Source of the DNA: an uncultured Opitutia bacterium
GTDB taxonomy: Bacteria > Verrucomicrobiota > Verrucomicrobiia > Opitutales > Opitutaceae
Direction: 5' to 3'
DNA length: 64,000 nucleotides
NCBI GenBank assembly: GCA_903827245.1
Contig: CAIKHO010000090.1
Coordinates: 1-64,000 of the forward strand
The notes under the pieces: model-generated
The model's database searches: none
What the model saw: only the letters and a program-made list of their open reading frames with translations
What the model was told of the DNA's origin: nothing
Translations under genes and position numbers: made by a program
Shown: positions 49,213 through 57,719 of the stretch, piece by piece
How the letters are laid out: each line of letters starts with the position of its first letter
Numbering within the stretch: the first letter of the stretch is position 1

Positions 49213-50449
49213 TCGATTCCGTCAGGGACCGCTCGCGCTCGACCAGTGTCGGATGCGAGTAAAAGAACGCGCTGAACCACGGATGCGGCGTGAGGTTCGT
49301 CAGGTTTTTCTGCGCCAGTTTACGCAGCGCCCCGATCATCGCCGCGGGCCCGCCCACCGCCTCGCGCGCAAAGGCGTCCGCCTCATATTCGTGCTTGCGG
49401 GAAAAGAGGTTCACGACCGGTGAGAACCAGAACGTCGCCAGGCCGCTCAGCAGCCCGAATAGGAGGAAGGCCGGGGCGATTTCCCCGGCGGGGAACCCGA
49501 ACGCAGTGTCAAACCACGGGCTCTGCGCGAGCCAGGCGATAATCCCGAAGCCCGCGAGCAGCATTCCCGCAGAGAGCGCGATCATCTTCGGGATATGGCC
49601 CCGCCGGTAATGGCCGATCTCGTGCGCCAGCACGGCGGCGAGTTCATCGGTCGTGAGCTGGGCGATGAGCGTGTCAAACAGCACGATGCGCCGGAACCGG
49701 CCGAAGCCCGTGAAGTACGCGTTGGAGTGGCCCGAGCGCTTCGAGCCGTCGATCACCTCGATGGTCTGGGCGCGGAATCCCGTGCGTTCGGCCAGCGCCA
49801 GGAGCTTCCCGCGCAGTTCGCCCTCCGGCAGTGGTGTGAGCTTGTTGAAAAGGGGCAGGATCAGCTTCGGGTACAGCACCATCATCAGGAGCTGAAAGCC
49901 GAACATCAGGGCGAAACCCCACAGCCACCAGGCCGCGCCCGCCCAGCGGACCAGCGACAGCAGCGCCCAGAGCAGCGGGAAGCCGATCACCAGCATGAGC
50001 GCAAGGCCCTTCAGCTTGTCCGCCACCCAGAGGCCGGCGGTGCTCTTGTTAAAGCCAAACTTTTCCTCGATCCGAAACTGCGCCCACCATTCGAACGGCA
50101 GCCCCGGAATCGAAAGCACCACACCGGCCAGGAGGATGAAAACCGCATCGTCCCACATCGCCCCCGGCGCACCCCACGATGCCACATGGGCAAAAAGCCA
50201 GGGCAGGAATCCGCCGAACAGGACGAGCGCGAGCACCAGGGTGTCAAAAATCTCGCTCAAGGTGCCGAAGCGCGACCGCTCCAGCGTGTAGGCAACGGAC
50301 TTGGGATAGGTCGCGGCATCCATGATCGCCGCCGCGGCCGGCGGCGGCGCAGCGGCGTGGCGGCGCACCTCCGCCCGGTTCAGGGCGGAGAGCACAAGCT
50401 CCCCGGCCAGACGCAGCACCATCAAAACCGCCACGATCGTCAGCACCAT
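49208..50449 (-). CDS. M48-family (CAAX prenyl protease/Ste24-like) membrane metallopeptidase
   Basis: The 413-residue protein has several N-terminal membrane segments, then the Ste24-type signature EVIDGSKRSGHSNAYFTGFG, the zinc motif AVLAHEIGHYRRGHI (HEIGH at 276-280) and the third ligand in FSRKHEYEADAFA (Glu), with SLTESI at the end. In bacteria such proteases degrade or mature envelope proteins. The ATG at 50449 is chosen; the frame remains open further upstream to about 50677 with low-complexity sequence. The terminal stop lies in a repeat element. Divergent from xseB. Confidence 0.88.
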   Translation of the reverse strand: MVLTIVAVLMVLRLAGELVLSALNRAEVRRHAAAPPPAAAAIMDAATYPKSVAYTLERSRFGTLSEIFDTLVLALVLFGGFLPWLFAHVASWGAPGAMWDDAVFILLAGVVLSIPGLPFEWWAQFRIEEKFGFNKSTAGLWVADKLKGLALMLVIGFPLLWALLSLVRWAGAAWWLWGFALMFGFQLLMMVLYPKLILPLFNKLTPLPEGELRGKLLALAERTGFRAQTIEVIDGSKRSGHSNAYFTGFGRFRRIVLFDTLIAQLTTDELAAVLAHEIGHYRRGHIPKMIALSAGMLLAGFGIIAWLAQSPWFDTAFGFPAGEIAPAFLLFGLLSGLATFWFSPVVNLFSRKHEYEADAFAREAVGGPAAMIGALRKLAQKNLTNLTPHPWFSAFFYSHPTLVERERSLTESI

Positions 50450-50686
50450 GCGCCCAATCCATGCGAAACCGCCGGCGCTGCCAGCCCAAAGATTCGCAGC
50501 AAGGGAATTTCGCACCGAGGCGCAGGACCGCGGAGAAATCCGGCCGTTGAATGCGATGATTGAATTGCCCCGCGATTTCGCCCCGCTCTGCGTCACTGCG
50601 CCTCGGCGCGAAATTCGATTGGCGGGGGCAGCAGCCCCACCCCAAAGATTGTTTGAAATACCGGCCGGCCCACGCATCTTGGCCGC

Positions 50687-50932
50687 GTGGAAGCCAAATC
50701 AACCGCCAAGGTGTCCTTCGAGGATGCCCTCGCCCAACTGGAGAAAATCGTCGAATCCATGGAGTCGGGCGAGGTGCCCCTCGCCGAGCTCCTGGCGAAG
50801 TTCGAGGAGGGCAACAAGCTGCTCAAGGTGTGCGAGTTGCGCCTGAAGGACGCCGAGCTCAAGATCGAGCAGCTCAAGAAGCAGAAGGACGGTGTCGCGT
50901 TCGAGAAGTTCGCCACCGAACGCGAGGCCTGA
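50687..50932 (+). CDS. xseB: Exodeoxyribonuclease VII small subunit
   Basis: The 81-residue protein is XseB: two helices with SFEDALAQLEKIVESMESGE, then VPLAELLAKFEEGNKLLKVC and a Lys-rich end. It binds XseA and is required for exonuclease VII activity. XseA is not in the window. The GTG at 50687 starts the frame. dxs follows after 27 bases, the common xseB-dxs association seen in many bacteria (usually with ispA between, absent here). Confidence 0.9.
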   Translation: MEAKSTAKVSFEDALAQLEKIVESMESGEVPLAELLAKFEEGNKLLKVCELRLKDAELKIEQLKKQKDGVAFEKFATEREA

Positions 50933-50959
50933 GCCGCTTCCCGCCGTTTTCATCCCCCG

Positions 50960-52915
50960 ATGAGTGATTCCATTCCTGTCCAGCCCGCCACCCCCACCCC
51001 GCCGACCCGCCTGCTCGCTGGCATCCGCGGTCCCGCCGACGTCAAGGCCTTGGACGCCTCCCAGTTGCCGCAGCTCGCCCAGGAAATCCGCGACGAGCTG
51101 ATCGCGGTCACTTCCCGGAACGGCGGCCACATCGGCCCGAATCTCGGGGTGGTCGAGCTGACGATCGCGTTGCACCGCGTCTTCAGCACGCCGGAGGACC
51201 AATTCGTCTTCGACGTCGCGCATCAGGGCTACGTCCACAAATTGCTGACCGGCCGCGGCGGCGATTTTTTCCACAACCTGCGGCAAAGCGGCGGTGCGAG
51301 CGGATTTCTCTACCGCCCGGAAAGCGTGCATGACGCGTTCGGCGCCGGGCATGCCGGCACCGCCTTGAGCGCCGCGCTCGGCATGGCCACTGCCCGCGAC
51401 CTGCGCGGCTCCCATGAACACGTGGTCGCGGTTTGCGGCGATGCCGCGTTCACCTGCGGCATCACGCTGGAGGCGCTCAACAACGTGGTTTCCTCCACCA
51501 AGCGCCTGATCGTCATCCTCAACGACAACGAATGGTCGATCGCCAAGAACGTCGGCGCAATCTCCCGCTATCTCAACCGCCTCAGCACCAACCCGACCTA
51601 CAACAAGCTCCACCACGACGTGGAGGCGTTCTTCCGCAGCTTCCCCGTCGGTGTCGAGATGAACCGGGTTTACAATAAGTGGAAGCGCGAGACCAAGGAC
51701 TTCTTCGTCGAGTCCTCCCTCTTCGAGAAATTCGGCCTGCGCTACCTCGGCCCAGTCGATGGCCACAATCTCGACGCCCTCGTCAAGAACCTGGAATTTG
51801 CCCGTCACTGCGATGTGCCCGTGCTAATTCATGTGCTGACGAAAAAGGGCAAGGGCCTGGACCCCGCGGTCAACTCGCCCGAGAAATTCCACGGTGCCAG
51901 CCCCTTCGACCCCGTCACCGGCGAAAGCCTGAAGACGGCGCCGGGTGCTTCACCCGCCTATCAGGAGGTCTTCGGCCGAGCGCTCGTGCGCTTTGCCCAG
52001 GCCGATCCGCGCATCGTCGGCATCACCGGGGCGATGCCCAGCGGCACGGGCCTTTCTCATCTCGCGGCCGAGGTGCCCCGGCAGTTCTTCGATGTCGGCA
52101 TCGCCGAGGAGCATGCCGTCCTGTTTGCCGCGGGCATGGCCACCAAGGGCCTGCGGCCGGTCGTGGCGATCTATTCGACCTTCCTCCAGCGCGCCTACGA
52201 CCAGATCATCCACGATGTCGCGCTGCAGAATCTCCCGGTGACCTTCTGCATGGACCGCGCCGGCCTTTCGCCCAATGACGGTCCGACCCACCACGGCCTG
52301 TTCGACCTCGCTTATCTCCGCTGCGTGCCCAATGCCGTCGTCATGCAGCCCAAGGATGAGGACGAGCTCGTCGACATGCTGCACACGAGCCTGCAGCACA
52401 ATGGCCCCGCCTTCATCCGTTATCCGCGCGGCAGCGGTCCCGGCGTGAAAATCAAGGACAAGCCCGCCCTCCTTCCGTTCGGACACGCCGAGGTGCTGCG
52501 CAACGGCTCGAACGTCATGATCTGGGCGCTGGGCAACATGGTGGCCGACGCCCTCAGGCTCGCCGCCCGCCTCGCCAGCGAGGAAAACATTTCGGTCGGC
52601 GTCGTGAACGCCCGCTTCGTCAAGCCTCTCGACCGGACCCTGCTCCTCAGTCATGCCGCCTGCATTCCCCTGCTCGTGACGATGGAAGACCATGTGCTGG
52701 CCGGCGGTTTCGGCAGCGCCGTGCTTGAAGCGTTACAGGAGGCCGACTGTCCCGTCGCGCTTGAACGCATCGGCTGGCCCGACAAATTCGTCGAGCACGG
52801 CAGCAACGTCGAGCAGCTCCGTGCCGCCTATGGCCTGTCGCCCGACGACACGTACCGCCGCGTGCTGGAGCGCTGGCGCAACCTCAGCGCCCAGCAGGTC
52901 GAAGCCGACGCATAG
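50960..52915 (+). CDS. dxs: 1-deoxy-D-xylulose-5-phosphate synthase (divergent)
   Basis: The 651-residue protein is a transketolase-like DXP synthase, which condenses pyruvate and glyceraldehyde 3-phosphate at the start of the MEP isoprenoid pathway. Visible blocks are HIGPNLGVVELTIALHRVF, GHAGTALSAALGMA, NDNEWSIAKNVGAISRYLNR, FFDVGIAEEHAVLFAAGMA and YSTFLQRAYDQIIHDVALQN. In the thiamine-phosphate motif the usual GDG is GDA (VCGDAAFTCGITLEALNN). The TPP-binding site is otherwise recognisable. It follows xseB in one operon. A REPIN-like repeat starts three bases after the stop. Confidence 0.9.
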   Translation: MSDSIPVQPATPTPPTRLLAGIRGPADVKALDASQLPQLAQEIRDELIAVTSRNGGHIGPNLGVVELTIALHRVFSTPEDQFVFDVAHQGYVHKLLTGRGGDFFHNLRQSGGASGFLYRPESVHDAFGAGHAGTALSAALGMATARDLRGSHEHVVAVCGDAAFTCGITLEALNNVVSSTKRLIVILNDNEWSIAKNVGAISRYLNRLSTNPTYNKLHHDVEAFFRSFPVGVEMNRVYNKWKRETKDFFVESSLFEKFGLRYLGPVDGHNLDALVKNLEFARHCDVPVLIHVLTKKGKGLDPAVNSPEKFHGASPFDPVTGESLKTAPGASPAYQEVFGRALVRFAQADPRIVGITGAMPSGTGLSHLAAEVPRQFFDVGIAEEHAVLFAAGMATKGLRPVVAIYSTFLQRAYDQIIHDVALQNLPVTFCMDRAGLSPNDGPTHHGLFDLAYLRCVPNAVVMQPKDEDELVDMLHTSLQHNGPAFIRYPRGSGPGVKIKDKPALLPFGHAEVLRNGSNVMIWALGNMVADALRLAARLASEENISVGVVNARFVKPLDRTLLLSHAACIPLLVTMEDHVLAGGFGSAVLEALQEADCPVALERIGWPDKFVEHGSNVEQLRAAYGLSPDDTYRRVLERWRNLSAQQVEADA

Positions 52916-52917
52916 AC

Positions 52918-52988
52918 GTAGGGCGGCGTCCCTTGCGGACGCCCCTCTTCGGGACTCCAAGCCGGGCGTCCGCAAGGAACGCCCCTAC
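52918..52988. repeat. REPIN-like inverted pair, family A copy 2
   Basis: The left arm (52918-52944) begins GTAGGGCGGCGTCCCTTGCG and the right arm (52964-52988) is its near reverse complement ending in CTAC. Each arm folds on itself (GGCGTCC..GGACGCC) and the two arms pair with each other. It starts two bases after the dxs stop and separates dxs from the convergent secreted-protein gene. Confidence 0.82.
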
Positions 52989-53019
52989 CCCGGCCATTCC
53001 GCTGCCGGTCGCTCCGTCC

Positions 53020-53823
53020 TTATTTCACCGGACCGATCCGCTTCGTATCCAGGGCGATATCGTCGTAGTAGATGTCGAAGTCCCCTTTCGCGGCAGCATA
53101 GGGGCGGAAACCAAAGGCGAATTCAACGAAGCCGTTCACCAAGCCGGTGCTCTTGCCGTCGGCCGGATCCACTTCCTTCAGCGCGTCTTCCTTCGGATTG
53201 TTGCTGAGGACAAACGCCTTCTCCTTGGCCAGCTCGCCGTCGATCCAAACCGTCGTCTTGTCCGGCTGGTCGTTGAATTCCCATTCGAGGCAAAACCAGC
53301 GGCCCACCGGGTACGGACCGCCCCGCGCCATCGTCTCCTGGCCCGGCGGGGTCTTGGGATCGCGCCGTTGAAACGAAAGGAAGATATTTTTGCCGCCGGA
53401 GGCGCCGACTTCCAGGTAGTTCGAAAGCGGGAAACCAGCAGAGCCGCCCGTCAACAGCACATCATGGCCGGCCGGCATGCCGGGCGCGATGTAGACATAG
53501 GCCCGGCCAAAGCCGTGCTGCTTCAGCGACTCCGGCAGATGGCTCGCGACGGCGAAGCCATAGGCCCGGTTGGCCGCCATCGGATAGTGAATCTGGAGGG
53601 CAGACTTGCCATGCGCGACCTGGGCGGTCTGCACCGTGACCTCGGCCATGCCGCCGACCCGCTTGTCCCAGACGGCGGGGTTGAGCGATCCGGATTCGAA
53701 GTCCTCCGTAAAGAGAGGAGCACCGGCATCGGCCTTGGGGGCCTGCGCCCGCAGGCCCGGGCTTGCAGCGGCGAAGAGCGACAGCGTCGCGAGGGAGAGA
53801 AAGTAGGACTTGGGGATGATCAT
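53020..53823 (-). CDS. Secreted beta-jelly-roll-like protein, possibly glycan-binding
   Basis: The 267-residue protein has a signal peptide (YFLSLATLSLFAAASPGLRA). It is followed by a beta-rich domain beginning APLFTEDFESGSLNPAVW and including SALQIHYPMAANRAYGFAVA, GGPYPVGRWFCLEWEFNDQP and FDIYYDDIALDTKRIGPV. This order is reminiscent of concanavalin-like or Cip1-type polysaccharide-binding folds, but no catalytic signature is visible. It lies just downstream of the sugar ABC transporter operon, so a role in capturing a plant-type polysaccharide is possible but unproven. Confidence 0.55.
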   Translation of the reverse strand: MIIPKSYFLSLATLSLFAAASPGLRAQAPKADAGAPLFTEDFESGSLNPAVWDKRVGGMAEVTVQTAQVAHGKSALQIHYPMAANRAYGFAVASHLPESLKQHGFGRAYVYIAPGMPAGHDVLLTGGSAGFPLSNYLEVGASGGKNIFLSFQRRDPKTPPGQETMARGGPYPVGRWFCLEWEFNDQPDKTTVWIDGELAKEKAFVLSNNPKEDALKEVDPADGKSTGLVNGFVEFAFGFRPYAAAKGDFDIYYDDIALDTKRIGPVK

Positions 53824-53902
53824 GGTGGGTTATGGGGTAAGGAGATCGACGCACCGCTTCCTGATCGGTTGCGGGATTTCTGGGAAAAATAAACGCGCGG
53901 TG

Positions 53903-54871
53903 TCACGATCTCCGGTCGGCACGGCCAAGCATGAGGCGTTGCAGTAAAATAAAACCGAGCAGCAACAGCCCGACCACGATCCGCAGCCACGCGGAACCGA
54001 GCCGGCCGTCGAAGAGCAGTGCCGACTGGATGGTCCCAAAGATCAAGATGCCAAAGAGCGTCCCGAGCATATGCCCGCGTCCGCCCGAGAGCAGCGTCCC
54101 GCCGATCACCACCACGGCGATCGCATCGAGTTCCAGGCCGATGCCCTGGCTGGGGTTGCCCGACCCCGAGTAAATCACCGCGACCAGGCCGGCCAGGGCC
54201 GCGCACGCGCCGTTCAGCGTGTACACCCAGATCTTCGTCGCGGCCACCGGGAGTCCCATGAGCAACGCCGATTGCTCGTTGCCACCGATGGCCAGCAGGT
54301 TGCGTCCGAACCGGGTGTGATGCGCCAGCACATAACCCGCCGCCAGCGCCGCCACCAGCACCAGGGCGGTCGTGGGCAACCGCAGGCCGCCGCCGGGTTC
54401 CCAGGCAAAGCCGGAGAGCCCGACGAGCAGCGGGTGCTTGATCTCCGTCGACTCCGTGCTGATCCACCAGGCTCCGCCACGCGCGAGAAACATGCCGGCA
54501 AGCGTGACGAGGAACGGGGGCTGGCGGAACACCTGGATCAGCATGCCCATGAAGGCGCCCAGCCCTGCCCCAAGCGCCAGCGCAGCCGTGGCCGCCACGG
54601 CCGGGTGCACCCCGTGCTTCTCTACCAGCGTGGCCATGAGGATCGAGGTGAACCCGATGACCGCCCCTACCGAGAGATCGATCCCGCCCGAGAAGATCAC
54701 CAGGGTCATGCCCACCGCCGCGACTCCGGTCGAGGCCGTGTCGGTGAACAGGTTCACGAACACCCGGCTGGAGAAAAACCCGTCGTACATGATCCCCGCA
54801 GTGACAAAAAGGACCACGAATGTGCCTGCCGTGACCAGCAATGGCAGCCGCCGGCGAATCGATGCCTTCAT
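53903..54871 (-). CDS. yjfF: Sugar ABC transporter permease (YjfF type)
   Basis: The 322-residue membrane protein belongs to the ribose/galactofuranose-type permease family. It has an N-terminal helix (LPLLVTAGTFVVLFVTAG), the VGMTLVIFSGGIDLSVGAVI block, GGNEQSALLMGLPVAATKIW (EAA-like contact loop), and IGLELDAIAVVVIGGTLLSG. It forms the channel with YtfT. The ATG at 54871 is used; GTG 54898 in the same frame falls in the repeat. It is the last gene of the ytfQ-ytfR-ytfT-yjfF set. A repeat element separates it from ytfT. Confidence 0.85.
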   Translation of the reverse strand: MKASIRRRLPLLVTAGTFVVLFVTAGIMYDGFFSSRVFVNLFTDTASTGVAAVGMTLVIFSGGIDLSVGAVIGFTSILMATLVEKHGVHPAVAATAALALGAGLGAFMGMLIQVFRQPPFLVTLAGMFLARGGAWWISTESTEIKHPLLVGLSGFAWEPGGGLRLPTTALVLVAALAAGYVLAHHTRFGRNLLAIGGNEQSALLMGLPVAATKIWVYTLNGACAALAGLVAVIYSGSGNPSQGIGLELDAIAVVVIGGTLLSGGRGHMLGTLFGILIFGTIQSALLFDGRLGSAWLRIVVGLLLLGFILLQRLMLGRADRRS

Positions 54872-54886
54872 TGTGGAGCCTCCGGA

Positions 54887-54969
54887 TTTTTCGGCCACAG
54901 ATTACACCGATCGGCACAGATAAAAACCCGCCTCCATCTGTGCCCATCCGTGAAATCAGTGGCTAAAAT
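54887..54969. repeat. GGCCACAGAT-family inverted-repeat element, copy 3, inside the ABC operon
   Basis: The left arm (54887-54921, core GGCCACAGATTACACCGAT) and right arm (54936-54969, core ATCTGTGCCCATCCGTGAAA) form an imperfect inverted repeat with 14 internal bases. It lies between ytfT and yjfF within the operon and would fold in the transcript. Confidence 0.82.
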
Positions 54970-54977
54970 ATTCCGTT

Positions 54978-55994
54978 TCATGCGGCCTTCCGTGCGCTCC
55001 ACAGTCCGCCCAGCCAGCGGCGCGACTTTTCCGACTGCAGCAGGCAGACGCCGATGATCAGCAGCGCCTTCGGCACGGGCGCGACCGCCGGCGGCACACC
55101 GAGGTTGTACATCGTCACGGTCAGGGTCTGCAGCAACAGCGCGCCGACCAGCGAACCGAGCAGGGAGAAACGCCCGCCCGTCAGCGCGGTTCCGCCCACC
55201 ACCACGGCGAAAATGGCATCGAGCTCCATGTTCTCGCCACCGCGCAGCGTGTCGGCGGCGCGGATATTCGACGCGGCCAGCAGGCCGGCGAGGCCCGCAC
55301 ACAAACCGCTCGTCATGTAGGCCAGGCACTTGACCCGCCCAACGGCGAGGCCGGCGAACCGGCTGGCCGTTTCGTTGTCGCCCGCCGCCTCGATGAAGAG
55401 TCCCGCCGCCGAGCGCCGGAGCACCACCTGCGCCCCCAGGTAAAGCGCCACAACTAGCACGGTCGAAAACGGCAGCCCCAGCAGGTAGCCGTTACCGAGA
55501 AACTCGAAGCCGGCGCGCTGGATGATGATCACGTTGCCGTCCGTGATGAGCTGCGCCACGCCGCGTCCCACCACCATCAGGATGAGCGTCGCGACGATGG
55601 GCTGCACCCGCACCCAGGTCACGAGCAGCCCGCTCGCCAGTCCCGCCAGCGCCGTTGCCGCCAGCGCGGCGGTCATCGCCAGCGCCACCGAATGGGCCTC
55701 GCGAGCCAGCAACACCGCGGCTACCGCGGCACCGACTGCCATGAGCGAACCCACCGAGAGATCCACGCCGCTCACGGCGATGACCAGCGTCATGCCCAGC
55801 GCCACCAGCATGCAGCGCGAGCCCTGATTCAGGATGTCGACCAGAGTCCCGTAAAGATGCCCGTCCGTCACCGTGACCTGCAGGAACGCGGTGCTGCGAT
55901 CATGCACCAGATTGACCAGCACGAGCAGGAGGATCCCCGCCAGCGGCCAGACCACGGGCGATCGACAGAAAGACTGCAGCCGTGTCTCACTCAT
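54978..55994 (-). CDS. ytfT: Sugar ABC transporter permease (YtfT type)
   Basis: The 338-residue protein is the second ribose/galactofuranose-type permease. It has helices from VWPLAGILLLVLVNLVHD, LGMTLVIAVSGVDLSVGSLM (the usual signature), ASRFAGLAVGRVKCLAYMTS (ATPase contact) and NMELDAIFAVVVGGTALTGG. It pairs with YjfF in the transporter membrane part. It overlaps no gene; ytfR is 60 bases upstream. In E. coli YtfT-YjfF with YtfR and YtfQ import galactofuranose. Here the ara genes next door suggest arabinofuranose or arabinose. Confidence 0.87.
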   Translation of the reverse strand: MSETRLQSFCRSPVVWPLAGILLLVLVNLVHDRSTAFLQVTVTDGHLYGTLVDILNQGSRCMLVALGMTLVIAVSGVDLSVGSLMAVGAAVAAVLLAREAHSVALAMTAALAATALAGLASGLLVTWVRVQPIVATLILMVVGRGVAQLITDGNVIIIQRAGFEFLGNGYLLGLPFSTVLVVALYLGAQVVLRRSAAGLFIEAAGDNETASRFAGLAVGRVKCLAYMTSGLCAGLAGLLAASNIRAADTLRGGENMELDAIFAVVVGGTALTGGRFSLLGSLVGALLLQTLTVTMYNLGVPPAVAPVPKALLIIGVCLLQSEKSRRWLGGLWSARKAA

Positions 55995-56054
55995 GCTGAA
56001 GCGATCGCGAACTCCAACCCGGGTTGGCCACGAAGAATCTCGAATCCGGTTCTT

Positions 56055-57590
56055 TCACTCCGAGTCCTGCCTTTTGGATTCAACATGTCCGCCGGCCATG
56101 GCAGACATGAGCCTACCGGCCGTGATGTCGCCGCCGGTGAATTCGGCGACGCGGCGACGCTCGCGCAGCACGACCACCCGGGTGCTGTTGTGCACGACCT
56201 CCTCGATTTCCGAGGAGATGAAGAGGACCGCGAGGCCGTCGGCGCGGAGCTTCGCGATGATCTGCTCGATCTCCGCCTTCGCCCCGATGTCGATGCCGCG
56301 GGTCGGCTCGTCGAGGATGATCAGCTCGGGCTGCGTGGCCAGCCACCGGGCCAGCAGCACCTTCTGCTGGTTGCCACCGGAAAGGTTGCGGATCGGCGTC
56401 TCGGGCCCCGGCGTCTTGATACGCAGGGCGGCGATGTAGTGTTCGGTCAGCTGCACCTGCTCGGCGCGACCGAGCACGCGCCAGGCCCCCTGCTTTGCCT
56501 GCAGGGCGAAGATGAGGTTTTCCCGCACGGAAAGATTGGGAAATATGCCCTCGATTTTCCGGTCCTCGGAGCAAAAGGCGAAGCCCAGCCGGGCCGCCTC
56601 CCGCGGCGAGCGGAGCCGGGTCAGCGTCCCCCGCACCCGCAGCTCGCCGGCATCGGCGCGGTCGATCCCGAATAGCAGGCGGGCGGTCTCCGTGCGGCCC
56701 GAGCCGAGCAGGCCGGCGAGGCCGGTGACTTCCCCGCAGTGCAGTTCCAGATCGAGGCCCTGGATCGCCCCGCGGCGGGCCAGCCCACGCGCGGCCAGCA
56801 ACGGCGGCGCACTTTTCTTTTCCCCCTTTGCCGCCGCCACGCCGGGCGCCGCGATCTCCGCCGTCACTTCCCGGCCGAGCATCTGGCTCACGAGGGCGAG
56901 ACGCGACAGGCCGGCGGTCGTGTGCTCGCCCACGAGCTCGCCGTTGCGCAGCACCGTCAGCCGGTCCGTCACGGCATACACCTGCTCGAGAAAGTGGGTC
57001 ACAAACACGATGCCGAGGCCCTCGCCGCGCAGGCGTCGCATGATCGCGAAGAGGTCCGCCACTTCCTTTTCGTCAAGGCTGGCGGTCGGCTCGTCCAGCA
57101 CGAGCAGCCGCGCCTGCAGGTCGAGCGCCCGCGCGATCGCGACCATCTGCTGCAGCGCGACCGAGAGCGACCCGAGCTCGGCCTCCACGTCGCACTCGAT
57201 CTCCAGCCGGGCCAGGGCCGCCCGCGCGCGCCGGCGCAGGGCGCGCCAGTTGAGCAATCCGGCCCGGCCCGGCTGGCGGCCGAGCATGATGTTCTCGGCG
57301 ATGGAGAGCGACGGGACCAGGTTTACCTCCTGGTAAACCGTGCTGATGCCGCAGGCCTCGGCCTCCTTTGGGGACGCCGGGGCCACGCGCCGGCCGTTGA
57401 GCAGGATTTCGCCGGCATCGGGCGCATACACCCCGGTGAGCACCTTGATCAACGTGGACTTGCCCGCGCCGTTCTCGCCAAGCAGCGCATGAATCTCGCC
57501 GGCCCGGACGCTGAAATCCACGCCGTTGAGCGCGACAACCCCGGGAAACCGCTTCCCAATGCCGCGCATGGCAAGCAGCGGTTCAGTCAT
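56055..57590 (-). CDS. ytfR: Sugar ABC transporter ATP-binding protein (YtfR/RbsA type)
   Basis: The 511-residue protein has two ABC domains in one chain as in RbsA, AraG and YtfR. The first has Walker A LLGENGAGKSTLIKVLTGVY and Walker B LLVLDEPTASLDEKEV. The second has the degenerate Walker A GLLGSGRTETARLLFG, signature NLSGGNQQKVLLARWLAT and LIILDEPTRGIDIGAKAEI. It powers import of a sugar with YtfT and YjfF. The ATG at 57590 is a normal start. A stem-loop at 57665-57697 precedes it. Confidence 0.92.
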   Translation of the reverse strand: MTEPLLAMRGIGKRFPGVVALNGVDFSVRAGEIHALLGENGAGKSTLIKVLTGVYAPDAGEILLNGRRVAPASPKEAEACGISTVYQEVNLVPSLSIAENIMLGRQPGRAGLLNWRALRRRARAALARLEIECDVEAELGSLSVALQQMVAIARALDLQARLLVLDEPTASLDEKEVADLFAIMRRLRGEGLGIVFVTHFLEQVYAVTDRLTVLRNGELVGEHTTAGLSRLALVSQMLGREVTAEIAAPGVAAAKGEKKSAPPLLAARGLARRGAIQGLDLELHCGEVTGLAGLLGSGRTETARLLFGIDRADAGELRVRGTLTRLRSPREAARLGFAFCSEDRKIEGIFPNLSVRENLIFALQAKQGAWRVLGRAEQVQLTEHYIAALRIKTPGPETPIRNLSGGNQQKVLLARWLATQPELIILDEPTRGIDIGAKAEIEQIIAKLRADGLAVLFISSEIEEVVHNSTRVVVLRERRRVAEFTGGDITAGRLMSAMAGGHVESKRQDSE

Positions 57591-57664
57591 GGCGGAAAAT
57601 CTGCCGACCCGGGATCATGCTGTGGGGTGGAACGCATTGACCCCGCGCGTGGTTTGACTCCGTC

Positions 57665-57697
57665 AGCGATCAAATGCGCGCAGGACGTTTGATCGCT
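57665..57697 (-). promoter_or_regulatory. Intercistronic stem-loop between ytfQ and ytfR
   Basis: AGCGATCAAA at 57665-57674 pairs perfectly with TTTGATCGCT at 57688-57697 across a 13-base loop, with no T run after it. In such operons a stem-loop after the binding-protein gene often protects the upstream mRNA and lowers downstream expression. That role is inferred here. Confidence 0.6.
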
Positions 57698-57719
57698 TCG
57701 GCGCCGGCGCGTCGCACCT

